From Bacillota bacterium (GTDB taxonomy: Bacteria > Bacillota > Clostridia > DSM-8532): DNA of 64,000 bases. The stretch covers positions 62,001 to 126,000 of the forward strand of contig JAEYOK010000035.1 in assembly GCA_023411795.1 (NCBI GenBank), written 5' to 3'. The position numbers and the translations under genes are program-made. Positions 26,606 to 35,984 of the stretch are shown piece after piece (position 1 is the first letter of the stretch; each line of letters starts with the position of its first letter). The notes under the pieces are model-generated. The model did no database searches. It saw nothing but the letters and a program-made list of their open reading frames with translations, and had not been told where the DNA came from.

Positions 26606-26725
26606 AAAACACCACCACCGCCCTTATCTTTAATCCATTTTTATCCGTTATCATTATTTACATTTGAGATTCATATTATCCAATATTGAGTAAACGTATT
26701 AGAATCTTAGGTGTATAAAAAAGCC

Positions 26726-26753
26726 TTGACCTGTATGAATTTTCATATACAAT
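26726..26753 (+). promoter_or_regulatory. promoter of the ABC exporter operon with palindrome in the spacer
   Basis: TTGACC (26726-26731) and TACAAT (26748-26753) with 16 bases between. The spacer contains TATGAATTTTCATA, arms TATGAA and TTCATA around TT, a likely operator placed to block RNA polymerase. The first gene starts about 50 bases downstream. Confidence 0.6.
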
Positions 26754-26808
26754 TAAAGTAAAATCTTGCTAAGATTTGGTACTCATGCATTTGAAAGGAC
26801 AGTGCTTA

Positions 26809-29052
26809 ATGATTAAGATAATAAAACATTTTAAACCTTATCTCTTATCGATAATATTCATTATAGGATTGTTAGTGGTGCAAGCTTTTTGTGATTTAGC
26901 TTTGCCCGACTACATGTCCGACATAGTAAACATTGGTATTCAGCAAGGCGGTATAGTAAATGCAGTTCCAAAAGCCATTAGGAAGTCAGAGGTTGATATA
27001 TTGTCTTTATTTATGTCAGAGCAAGATAAAGACATTTTTTATAATTCATATAATCTTTATCTTTCAGGAGACACACAGCAAAGCAATTATGCCACCTATG
27101 TCAAGAATTACCCCCTTCTTGCTTCCGAGCCAATATATATATTAAAGTCAGTCAGTGAAGATAAAATAGAACAGCTAAATCAATCTCTTGCTAAGCCCAT
27201 GATAATTGTATATGCTACTACAGATAACAGATTTAATGATATGTTTAGTCAAAACAGCACTCCTTTAACTAAAGAATCCTTAGATTCATTTATGATGCTC
27301 CCTGAGGAAATAAAATCCGGTATCTTAGAAAAGATCAACGAAATGTTCGCACCACTTTCCCCGAGCATGATTACTCAATCTGCCATTGAATATGTCAAAA
27401 ATGAATACAAAGTACTTGGTGCAGATATCAATGGAATGCAAACCAGATACCTTATACTATCAGGGCTCATCATGTTGGGCGTGGCACTTATTAGCATGGC
27501 AGCAACTATAGTCGTTACCCTCATTGGTTCCAGAGTAGCAGCAGGTCTGGGAAGGGACCTACGCTCCAATGTATTTAAAAAAGTTGAGAGTTTTTCAAAT
27601 GCCGAGTTTGATAAATTCTCGACCGCTTCATTAATAACCAGAACAACAAACGATATTCAACAGGTCCAAATGTTTACGGTAATGCTTCTGAGAATCGTCT
27701 TCTATGCACCTATCCTCGGCTTTGGCGGTGTTTTGAAGGTATTATCCACCCGTACCAATATGGGTTGGGTCATTGCTGTCTCAGTAATGGTTATTATGTC
27801 AATAGTTATAATAATGTTCAGTATTGCCATCCCTAAATTTAAAATAGTTCAAAAGCTTGTAGATAAGCTTAACCTTGTAACCAGAGAGAATCTTACCGGT
27901 CTTATGGTAATTCGTGCATTTAACACACAGTCACATGAAGAAGAACGATTTGATAAAGCAAATAAAGACCTTACAAGAATAAATCTCTTCATTAACAGAA
28001 CTATGTCTCTTATGATGCCACTTATGATGCTTCTAATGAACTGTGTAACCCTTTTGATCATCTGGGTAGGTTCTCATAGGGTCGATAGTGGATTAATGCA
28101 GGTTGGCGATATTATGGCTTTTATTTCCTATGCTATGCAAATCATTATGTCATTTCTAATGATTTCAATTGTATCCATCATGCTTCCACGAGCTTCGGTT
28201 TCAGCAGTGCGTATCAATGAGGTTCTGGAAATTGACCCTTCAATAAAAGATCCTGAAGTAAAAAAATTATTTAGCCAGTCAAATAGAGGTCTATTGGAAT
28301 TTAGGGATGTCTCATTCCGTTATCCCGGAGCTGAAGACTATGTTTTAGAGGGTATTAGTTTTAAAGCTGAAGGAGGACAGACAACAGCTTTTATAGGAAG
28401 TACCGGAAGCGGTAAATCTACCTTGATTAATCTTATTCCTCGTTTTTATGATGTTACTGAAGGTCAGGTCATAGTGAATGGGCAGGACATCAGGGATGTT
28501 TCTCTCAAAGATTTGAGGGATAAAATAGGCTTTATACCTCAAAAAGGTGTTCTTTTTTCAGGTACCATTGAAAGCAATCTACTCTATGGAATTAATAGTG
28601 AAAACTTTACCAAAGAAGATATTCAGAAAATTATGAGCAAAGCCGCGGGAATTGCTCAGGCTAATGAATTCATACAGGAAAAGCCGGACGGCTTTATTAC
28701 TCCTATATCACAGGGCGGAACAAATGTATCGGGGGGGCAGAAACAGCGTCTCTCCATTGCTAGAGCCCTGGTTAAGAATCCCGACATATATATATTTGAT
28801 GATAGTTTTTCTGCTCTTGATTATAAAACTGACTCAACTTTGCGAAAAGCTCTTAAGACTGAGCTCGGGGACAGCACTTTAATAATTGTGGCACAGCGGG
28901 TCAGCACTATTATGGATGCCGAACAGATCATCGTTCTAGAAGAAGGAAAAATAGTCGGTAAAGGAACCCATAAAGAGCTTCTGGAAAGCTGCAAGGTCTA
29001 TAGAGAAATTGCTTCATCACAGCTTTCAAAGGAGGAATTAGAAAATGAGTGA
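26809..29052 (+). CDS. heterodimeric ABC exporter, subunit with degenerate Walker B
   Basis: 747 residues from ATG 26809. The transmembrane domain has six helices, with about 170 extra residues between TM1 and TM2 (roughly 40-210 of the protein) that would face outside. The ATPase has Walker A GSTGSGKSTL (about 545), signature VSGGQKQRLSIARAL and Walker B IYIFDDSFSALD, where Asp replaces the catalytic Glu. This is the pattern of the non-hydrolysing site in heterodimeric exporters such as BmrCD and TM287/288. The next gene overlaps by 8 bases and supplies the catalytic partner. Substrate unknown; drugs, lipids or peptides are possible. Confidence 0.92.
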   Translation: MIKIIKHFKPYLLSIIFIIGLLVVQAFCDLALPDYMSDIVNIGIQQGGIVNAVPKAIRKSEVDILSLFMSEQDKDIFYNSYNLYLSGDTQQSNYATYVKNYPLLASEPIYILKSVSEDKIEQLNQSLAKPMIIVYATTDNRFNDMFSQNSTPLTKESLDSFMMLPEEIKSGILEKINEMFAPLSPSMITQSAIEYVKNEYKVLGADINGMQTRYLILSGLIMLGVALISMAATIVVTLIGSRVAAGLGRDLRSNVFKKVESFSNAEFDKFSTASLITRTTNDIQQVQMFTVMLLRIVFYAPILGFGGVLKVLSTRTNMGWVIAVSVMVIMSIVIIMFSIAIPKFKIVQKLVDKLNLVTRENLTGLMVIRAFNTQSHEEERFDKANKDLTRINLFINRTMSLMMPLMMLLMNCVTLLIIWVGSHRVDSGLMQVGDIMAFISYAMQIIMSFLMISIVSIMLPRASVSAVRINEVLEIDPSIKDPEVKKLFSQSNRGLLEFRDVSFRYPGAEDYVLEGISFKAEGGQTTAFIGSTGSGKSTLINLIPRFYDVTEGQVIVNGQDIRDVSLKDLRDKIGFIPQKGVLFSGTIESNLLYGINSENFTKEDIQKIMSKAAGIAQANEFIQEKPDGFITPISQGGTNVSGGQKQRLSIARALVKNPDIYIFDDSFSALDYKTDSTLRKALKTELGDSTLIIVAQRVSTIMDAEQIIVLEEGKIVGKGTHKELLESCKVYREIASSQLSKEELENE

Positions 29053-30925
29053 AAATAAAAGTAAGCCTAATTATAACATAAGAAGAGGGCCGGGTGGCGG
29101 TGGACCTGCGGGCTATATGGCTATGGGAGAAAAACCTAAAAATTTTAAAAAGACTTTGGGTACACTTACAAACTATCTTAGACCATACCACCTCTTAATT
29201 TTGCTAACCTTAATATTCGCGGCCTTCAGTGCGGCATTCGCAATCATAGGACCGAAAATTATCGGTAATGCTGTGACAAAGCTTTATGAAGGGCTGGTCA
29301 ACAAAGTTTCAGGTGCTGTAGGCGCAGGAATTGACTTTACTTATATAGGTAAAACCTGTCTCTTCCTTTTGGGGCTCTACCTTGTAAGCGCTTTATTTAG
29401 CTTTATTCAAGGCTTTATTATGTCAGGCGTAGCTCAAAAGGTTTCATATAACTTAAGAAAAGAAATCTCAAGTAAGATGAACTTAATCCCTCTTAAGTAT
29501 TTTGATACAAAAACCCATGGTGAGGTTCTTTCCAGAGTTACCAATGACGTTGATACAATAAGTAATACCCTGAATCAAAGCCTTCCGCAAATTGTTTCCT
29601 CAATAACGTCTATAATCGGTATATTGATTATGATGTTTTCGATTAACTGGATAATGACCCTGGCTTCACTGCTAATTCTTCCGTTTTCTACTATTTTTAT
29701 AGTTCTCATTGTAAGTAAGTCACAAAAGCATTTTAAGACCCAGCAGGAGTATTTGGGACATCTAAACGGCCATGTTGAGGAAATGTACGGTGGACATATT
29801 ATTATGAAAGCCTTTAATGGCGAAGAACGTTCAATCAAAAAGTTCGAGGAATTAAATGACACCTTATATAGTTCTGCTTGGAAAAGCCAGTTTCTGTCAG
29901 GTATGATGCAGCCCATAGTCAGCTTTGTGGGTAATCTGGGCTATGTCATGGTGGCAATCTTAGGTGGTTATTTATCTATTAACGGTATTATACAAGTAGG
30001 CGATATACTATCCTTCATTCAATATGTCCGTCAGCTGACACAACCACTGGCTCAGGGGGCACAGATTGCTAATATTCTTCAGTCCACCATAGCAGCCGCT
30101 GAAAGAGTCTTTGAATTTCTTAATGAGCAAGAAGAGGTTCCTGATCCCGTCAACCCTGTGGTGTTAAATAATCCAATTGGTGAGGTTTCTTTTAAAAATG
30201 TCAGTTTTGGTTATGACCCAGAAAAAATAATCATTAAAGATTTGAACGCTGATATAAAGCCCGGGCAACGAATTGCAATTGTCGGCCCTACAGGAGCAGG
30301 TAAAACAACTGTGGTGAAACTTCTAATGCGCTTCTATGATATAAACAGCGGCTTAATAACCGTTGATGGACACGATATAAAAAGCTTTAAGCGTGAGGAC
30401 CTTAGAAGTTTATTCGGTATGGTTCTACAGGATACCTGGCTCTTTAACGCGAGCATTATGGAAAACATCCGTTACGGAAAGCTTGATGCCACCGATGATA
30501 AAGTTCTTGCCGCCGCTAAAGCTGCCCATGCTCACCATTTCATCCGAACAATACCGGATGGCTATAATATGGTATTGAACGAAGAAGCAAGCAATGTAAG
30601 TCAGGGACAAAAGCAGTTGTTGACCATTGCCAGAGCCATATTATCCGATCCCAAAATACTCATTCTGGACGAAGCTACAAGCTCGGTGGATACCCGTACC
30701 GAGATACTGATACAGAAAGCTATGGATAACCTAATGAAGGGTAGAACCAGCTTTATTATCGCCCACCGTCTCTCCACCATTCGTGATGCCGACCTTATAC
30801 TAGTCATGAAAGACGGTGATATTGTGGAGCAGGGAAAACACGAAGAATTGCTCAAACGAGACGGCTTTTACGCTTCACTTTATTACAGCCAGTTCGATAC
30901 GACACTTAAGGCAAGCGGCCATTAG
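29045..30925 (+). CDS. heterodimeric ABC exporter, catalytic subunit
   Basis: 626 residues. A glycine-rich hydrophilic N-terminus (RRGPGGGGPAGYMAMGEKP) precedes six membrane helices and the ATPase: Walker A GPTGAGKTTVVK (about 417), Q-loop LQDTW, signature VSQGQKQLLTIARAI, Walker B ILILDEATSSVD with the catalytic Glu, and the H-loop IIAHRLSTI. The signature is altered (SQGQ rather than SGGQ); it would pair with the Asp-type site of the other subunit, consistent with one active and one degenerate site. AAAGGAGG precedes the ATG inside the upstream gene. Confidence 0.93.
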   Translation: MSENKSKPNYNIRRGPGGGGPAGYMAMGEKPKNFKKTLGTLTNYLRPYHLLILLTLIFAAFSAAFAIIGPKIIGNAVTKLYEGLVNKVSGAVGAGIDFTYIGKTCLFLLGLYLVSALFSFIQGFIMSGVAQKVSYNLRKEISSKMNLIPLKYFDTKTHGEVLSRVTNDVDTISNTLNQSLPQIVSSITSIIGILIMMFSINWIMTLASLLILPFSTIFIVLIVSKSQKHFKTQQEYLGHLNGHVEEMYGGHIIMKAFNGEERSIKKFEELNDTLYSSAWKSQFLSGMMQPIVSFVGNLGYVMVAILGGYLSINGIIQVGDILSFIQYVRQLTQPLAQGAQIANILQSTIAAAERVFEFLNEQEEVPDPVNPVVLNNPIGEVSFKNVSFGYDPEKIIIKDLNADIKPGQRIAIVGPTGAGKTTVVKLLMRFYDINSGLITVDGHDIKSFKREDLRSLFGMVLQDTWLFNASIMENIRYGKLDATDDKVLAAAKAAHAHHFIRTIPDGYNMVLNEEASNVSQGQKQLLTIARAILSDPKILILDEATSSVDTRTEILIQKAMDNLMKGRTSFIIAHRLSTIRDADLILVMKDGDIVEQGKHEELLKRDGFYASLYYSQFDTTLKASGH

Positions 30926-30969
30926 GAATAAATGTGGTCAAACAAATGTAGCCCACCCTTAGTGCTGTA

Positions 30970-32859
30970 CTACTGTAGTGTCAGCCATAATGAAATAAGT
31001 TCTTCGTGCTGAGCTTCCAGTTCCTGTTTCTCTTGGAGCAGCTGGTTTAAGCGCTCATAATCTGTGGCATAGACATCAAGCTCATCCTCTATCTCACTTA
31101 GGCGATGCTCTGTAAACGCTATATCCTCCTCGACCTTTAAAAGCTTTTTCTCTATTGCTTTTGGGCTTGGATTCCTAACGCGGCTATCATTTCTTATCTT
31201 AACCTGCTGGGTTGTATTTTGATTAGTCACAAGCTTTTGCTGTGCTTCAAACCTACGCCACTGACGGTATTCCTCATAATCTCCTTCAAAGGTATAAAGG
31301 TTACCTTCCTCAATCTCACATACGCTTTTTGCAAACTTTCTGATAAAATAACGGTCATGAGAAACAAACAGTATGGTCCCCTCAAAATCATCCAGAACCT
31401 CTTCCATCCACTCTCTCGAAGCAATGTCCAGATGATTTGTCGGCTCGTCTAATATAAGAAAGTTAACACCCTTCTGCATTAGAAGGCATAATTTTAATCT
31501 GCTCCGTTCACCACCTGAGAGACTGCCTACAGCTTTAAAAACATCCTCTCCGGTGAACAGAAAACCTGCAAGTAAATTGCGAGCACTACCCTCGTCGATA
31601 ATTAGCTCCCTGCGTACTGTTTCCAGTATTGACAGCTCCGGCTCATCGAATTGGACTATCTGAGGCAGATAAGCGGCCTTCACACTGGGCCCTATCCTCA
31701 CAATGCCTGTATCGGGAGCCATTTCCCCCTGAATAATCTTAAGAAGTGTGGTCTTCCCTGTCCCGTTATTTCCTAACAGAACCAAGCAATCACCTTTCTT
31801 AACCATCAGGTTTATATCATTCAGAATCACACGTTCTTCGAAGCTTTTCTTAATACCTTTCAAAAATAGTACTTCAGTCCCCGAGAAGAGGTCGGATTTA
31901 AAGGCCTTAGATAGCTTTCGCTCTGTTTTGGGCTTTGGAGTGGCATTCTTATGTATCCTATCCAACCGTTTTTCCATGCTAAAGGCACGTTTATGTAGCT
32001 TTGGGTTATCGGCTCTGTTAGCCCAATCATGCATCCTTTTCACAGCTGCTTCCAACTGTTTTATCTTTCTTTGCTCCTGTTCAAAATGTTGAAGCTGTTC
32101 AATTCTTTTTTGTTCCTTTAGAATTGCATATTTGCTGTAATTACCCTCGTAACTTACTGCCAGACCGTCTTCAATTTCTATTGTTCTCTCTGTTACTCTG
32201 TCAAGAAAGTATCTGTCGTGAGATATTACAATTACGGTCCCGTTAAAGGTGCTTAAATATTCTTCCAACCATTCAACAGCATTTATATCCAAGTGATTGG
32301 TAGGTTCATCCAGCAATAAAATATCAGCATCGGTAAGGATTATCCGAGCCAGATTTACACGGGTTTTCTCTCCCCCGCTTAGCTCTGAAAATTGTCTTTC
32401 CTGCATTTCCTTGTCTATCCCGATACCGTTACATACTTTCTTAATCGATGTCTCAATAGTATATCCGCCTCTGGCTTCATACTCCTGAAGAATTGATCCG
32501 TATTGTTTAATTAACTGGGGAGAATCATCATGTGTCATTCTCTTTGTGATATCATTGAGTTTGTCACGTAGTCCATATACTTCGCTGAAGGCTGAGTCAA
32601 GAACTTGATATACTGTAGTCCCTGGTGTGTATTCAGGTATTTGATCCAATACCCCCACCCTGCGGCCTTTTGCCATCTGTAGTTCCCCTTTTTCATAGCC
32701 CTCAATACCTGAAATTATTTTAAAAAGAGTCGTTTTTCCGGCACCATTTTTCCCAATGAGCCCAACAACCGTATCTTCAAAAATCTCAAGAGATACACCC
32801 TTAAGAACATGATGTGTCCCATAGTATTTATGAATATCCTTAAGAACAATTTCTGCCAT
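30970..32859 (-). CDS. ABC-F family ATPase, Uup/YdiF-like
   Basis: 630 residues from the ATG at 32859 (32862 is also possible; AAGGAA precedes both). Two ABC domains without membrane segments: Walker A GKNGAGKTTLFK and GNNGTGKTTLLK, signatures LSGGEKTRV and LSGGERSRL, Walker B LLLDEPTNHLD and LILDEPTNHLD. Between them is the ABC-F linker rich in K, R and Q (around 240-310). The C-terminal 70 residues form a coiled coil (KKLLKVEEDIAFTEHRLSEI), as in Uup-like proteins. ABC-F proteins act on ribosomes, relieving stalls or protecting from antibiotics. Which job this one has cannot be told from sequence. Monocistronic and convergent with the ABC exporter. Confidence 0.92.
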   Translation of the reverse strand: MAEIVLKDIHKYYGTHHVLKGVSLEIFEDTVVGLIGKNGAGKTTLFKIISGIEGYEKGELQMAKGRRVGVLDQIPEYTPGTTVYQVLDSAFSEVYGLRDKLNDITKRMTHDDSPQLIKQYGSILQEYEARGGYTIETSIKKVCNGIGIDKEMQERQFSELSGGEKTRVNLARIILTDADILLLDEPTNHLDINAVEWLEEYLSTFNGTVIVISHDRYFLDRVTERTIEIEDGLAVSYEGNYSKYAILKEQKRIEQLQHFEQEQRKIKQLEAAVKRMHDWANRADNPKLHKRAFSMEKRLDRIHKNATPKPKTERKLSKAFKSDLFSGTEVLFLKGIKKSFEERVILNDINLMVKKGDCLVLLGNNGTGKTTLLKIIQGEMAPDTGIVRIGPSVKAAYLPQIVQFDEPELSILETVRRELIIDEGSARNLLAGFLFTGEDVFKAVGSLSGGERSRLKLCLLMQKGVNFLILDEPTNHLDIASREWMEEVLDDFEGTILFVSHDRYFIRKFAKSVCEIEEGNLYTFEGDYEEYRQWRRFEAQQKLVTNQNTTQQVKIRNDSRVRNPSPKAIEKKLLKVEEDIAFTEHRLSEIEDELDVYATDYERLNQLLQEKQELEAQHEELISLWLTLQ

Positions 32860-32892
32860 CATAATTCCTTTCCGCATGTGGTAAAGCAAAAA

Positions 32893-34665
32893 TCAGGTAT
32901 CAACATTTGAGAATAAAGAATCGTTAATAGCTATTAAAGTCTTTTCTAGGATTACTTTAATTCTATTCCTGTACTCATCTTCGCTTAAAGAATAGAGTGA
33001 TTCATTATTACATTTAATCAAGGCTTTTGATAAGCTCAGCTTATTCTCGACCGATAAAGCAATACCATATCCAAGTAATAATGTAGGATCTGATATAGAA
33101 TCAGGAAGATTATTAATATCAAAATTCTTATCACATATGATCTCCCGAAGGTGTTTAATGACCCTCACCCTTACTTTTCTATATTCAGTCCGCTTATGAA
33201 TATTAAGAGAATACCAGAAGAGTAAAAATCCTACCGGGAGCATTAAATAGCCGGACCAGATTGATAATGAAACAGGCACAATACATCCAGCCGCAAAAAG
33301 AATCATCCCCATAATCAGCCCCAAATTTCTATAGTATAATTGTCCGGTAGTCAAGACATTTTGCTCTGAAATATTACTTTTTATTGCATTGGACCATGTC
33401 TTATACCCAATAAGCTTCAATGAATCTTTGAAAGTTTTCTCGGGGCAAAAAGAACCTGTCTCTGTACTCATTTCTCTTACATAGTTTAGCAAATGTTGTT
33501 CTGCACTGTCGAGCTGTTCAACTTCTACACTCTCTGATACCTTAAAGCAAAGATAACTTTTTTTGTTTTCTCCAATGATTTCAATCTCAAGCTTGCCCTT
33601 ATATACCAAATGAATTAGGCCTGCAAGAAATGCTCTCGCTCCGGTACCCCACCGTAGCAAATATCTTGCCTCAGGTGGGCTTATTTTAACAATATCATCA
33701 AACTCAAAAACTTCTTTTACCTTATTGGATTTTAGCTCTTTTTCGCTTCTTAAAAATGTCAGAAAGCCCAGGTAAGAAGCAAATATAGATACAATAGCAA
33801 AGAATAGTTTTGTTCGCTTCCTCATCTTTTCATTCCAGGCTATTCTTCCTACCTCTTTTGCTGCATTTTCTCTGGCTTTTAATAAATCGGACTTATCGCT
33901 TTCCAAATACTCTTTTTCTTCCTCTTGGATGGTTTCCATATAATCTATTTCTTCGGTCACCGGGGCATCGGATACTAAATATTCAGGAAATACTACTCGA
34001 GTCTCCACATACTCACCGGGAACTGTATTTGGAATACTAAAATTAATTCTTCTTTTATCATTCACACTTTTATATCCAACCAACACCCCATGAAGAAAGG
34101 GCTTTATACTCTCATGGTTTGTAAATCTCGGAAGATAGACATTAATGTTTATATTGTAAATATTACCGTCCCAATTCTTAAAAACATGGTTTCTTTTGTA
34201 CTCAGCTATATCGCTATATCTCTTTATGGCGTTCTTTACCTTATACTGAACCACAAAGGTCGCCTGTTGGTTTTCATAATTACCATATATCTTTACCCTC
34301 ACAAGGTCACTTTCATCTATCTGGCTGTAGGTACCTGTAAAAACATTGGCATCCCATTGTCCTGCAGATAATCTTTCACATTTGATATATTCGGAGTTCT
34401 TTAATGTATAGACATTGATTATCTCAATTTCTTCACCTTCTTGTTTGTTAATGAGTATAAAAGCATTGTTGCTATTTCCGAGATAGCTGAATTTAACCTT
34501 TTCAGTTATGTCAAGGGATCCATCTTTAAGAATATTAACATCAACATCGTACAGGGATATTATATACCCCTGCTTATTTAATGCTGATACAGCCACAAAA
34601 GATGTTAATATTATAACTAAAGGAAGTATTACTGCCAGAGCAAATTTTACTGATTTAGTTGTCAT
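32893..34665 (-). CDS. DUF2207 membrane protein
   Basis: 590 residues. A signal peptide or first helix (about 8-28) is followed by an extracellular beta-rich region beginning YDVDVNILKDGSLDITEKVKFSY, the hallmark of DUF2207, then membrane helices near 287-305 and a pair near 450-495. A cytoplasmic stretch between them includes LLRWGTGARAFLAGLIHLVYKGKLEI, the winged-helix-like part of the family. Function unknown in the family. It is followed 30 bases upstream by the 34,696-35,952 membrane protein gene, possibly co-transcribed. Confidence 0.88.
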   Translation of the reverse strand: MTTKSVKFALAVILPLVIILTSFVAVSALNKQGYIISLYDVDVNILKDGSLDITEKVKFSYLGNSNNAFILINKQEGEEIEIINVYTLKNSEYIKCERLSAGQWDANVFTGTYSQIDESDLVRVKIYGNYENQQATFVVQYKVKNAIKRYSDIAEYKRNHVFKNWDGNIYNININVYLPRFTNHESIKPFLHGVLVGYKSVNDKRRINFSIPNTVPGEYVETRVVFPEYLVSDAPVTEEIDYMETIQEEEKEYLESDKSDLLKARENAAKEVGRIAWNEKMRKRTKLFFAIVSIFASYLGFLTFLRSEKELKSNKVKEVFEFDDIVKISPPEARYLLRWGTGARAFLAGLIHLVYKGKLEIEIIGENKKSYLCFKVSESVEVEQLDSAEQHLLNYVREMSTETGSFCPEKTFKDSLKLIGYKTWSNAIKSNISEQNVLTTGQLYYRNLGLIMGMILFAAGCIVPVSLSIWSGYLMLPVGFLLFWYSLNIHKRTEYRKVRVRVIKHLREIICDKNFDINNLPDSISDPTLLLGYGIALSVENKLSLSKALIKCNNESLYSLSEDEYRNRIKVILEKTLIAINDSLFSNVDT

Positions 34666-34695
34666 TGGTATACCTCCTTTGAAATGATTATTGAA

Positions 34696-35952
34696 TTAGT
34701 TCAGTAACAACTCATCCTTATTGGATTCTTTGATCAACAGGCCTTTGACCTTTTTGAAAAAAGGCTTATAATCAGCAAATAACAACAATGGAGCAACTAT
34801 AGCAGCTCTGTATCGATAATAGGTATCGGCTACATTTTCGCTGATGAGGGAATTTACCAGACTATAGGCAACAATAAATGCCAAAATTCCCAATAAAAAC
34901 GGATCCCATTTAATTAATGAATACATAATACCAAAAACTGAAATAATCAAACACAAATACCACAATATCATCTCAATACGAACAACTGTTATAGCCAAAG
35001 GGTTTCCTGCAATGTCAGGAATAAACTGAATCTCATCCAAATGTGGTTTAGTTAGAAAACCATTTATGGAATCGGGTATGTTCTTTGACATTATTGTATT
35101 TAATATAGAATCTATTTCTTCATCCAAATCCGCATCACCGCTTGCAGTCTTGTCCATGGATAATGCGTGATAATCCCTCATATTAAGCCTGACCGTTGTA
35201 ATGCTTACAATACAGCAAGTAAATAAAACTGAAATCATAAATACAAAAACTATATTCCTTCTCGTTATTAATAAATAGAAGAAAAGGCAAACAAATAGCC
35301 CGCCTCCAAGAGCATATAGCATATATATCCTAAGCAGGGTACTAAGCCAAAGGAGTATACAAACCATAACAATATATAAGCATTGTTTCGTTATAGACCA
35401 ATCTCTCTGCTTAATAACTCTTAAGGTCATATACCAAATAAGGATAATAAAAAAGAAAATAATTGGCTCCTTTCTGGTATCGGTGGTCCACACGATCATA
35501 CTCGGAATGAACAAGTATATAAGTCCTATAAGTCGGGATTTTTTCAGACTGAATTTCAGGTTCAGAGCAATACCAGTAAGATAATATCCTGATAGAATTG
35601 AGATAAAGGCATTGACAAAAGAAGCTGCATACCTGTTTACTCCAAAAATCGCATACTGTATTCCCATCAGAACTGTATACCAGGTATACTCATAGCGAAT
35701 ATTCCACAACTTTGTCCCTGACTTTAATTGGAATGCTATATCCTTAGCAATTTGATGATAGATAAGCCCGTCGGTTCCGGAATATTCGGTACCGTTGGAA
35801 TATACGACAAAGGCAAATATAAACCTGCATATAAGAGCAAGCTCAACTAAACCAATAAACCAGAGTTTACCCGGCTTATCCTTTAATATCAATACGCCGA
35901 CTATGGCCGTCATAACCATTAAAGTCAGCATCCATAAAGCATTTTCAATCAT
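34696..35952 (-). CDS. polytopic membrane protein, possibly a GT-C-type glycosyltransferase
   Basis: 418 residues with about ten hydrophobic helices. The first extracytoplasmic loop carries YSGTDGLIYHQIAKDIAFQL, with acidic residues in the position where GT-C enzymes of the ArnT/PMT kind keep their catalytic Asp, and the membrane arrangement (VNAFISILSGYYLTGIALNL, RKEPIIFFFIILIW) resembles them. No exact family is recognised. If the call is right it would transfer a sugar from a lipid carrier outside the membrane. Downstream is the DUF2207 gene, upstream the AICAR formyltransferase gene. Confidence 0.6.
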   Translation of the reverse strand: MIENALWMLTLMVMTAIVGVLILKDKPGKLWFIGLVELALICRFIFAFVVYSNGTEYSGTDGLIYHQIAKDIAFQLKSGTKLWNIRYEYTWYTVLMGIQYAIFGVNRYAASFVNAFISILSGYYLTGIALNLKFSLKKSRLIGLIYLFIPSMIVWTTDTRKEPIIFFFIILIWYMTLRVIKQRDWSITKQCLYIVMVCILLWLSTLLRIYMLYALGGGLFVCLFFYLLITRRNIVFVFMISVLFTCCIVSITTVRLNMRDYHALSMDKTASGDADLDEEIDSILNTIMSKNIPDSINGFLTKPHLDEIQFIPDIAGNPLAITVVRIEMILWYLCLIISVFGIMYSLIKWDPFLLGILAFIVAYSLVNSLISENVADTYYRYRAAIVAPLLLFADYKPFFKKVKGLLIKESNKDELLLN

Positions 35953-35984
35953 TTCAATTTTGAACCTCAGTAATAATTATAGTA

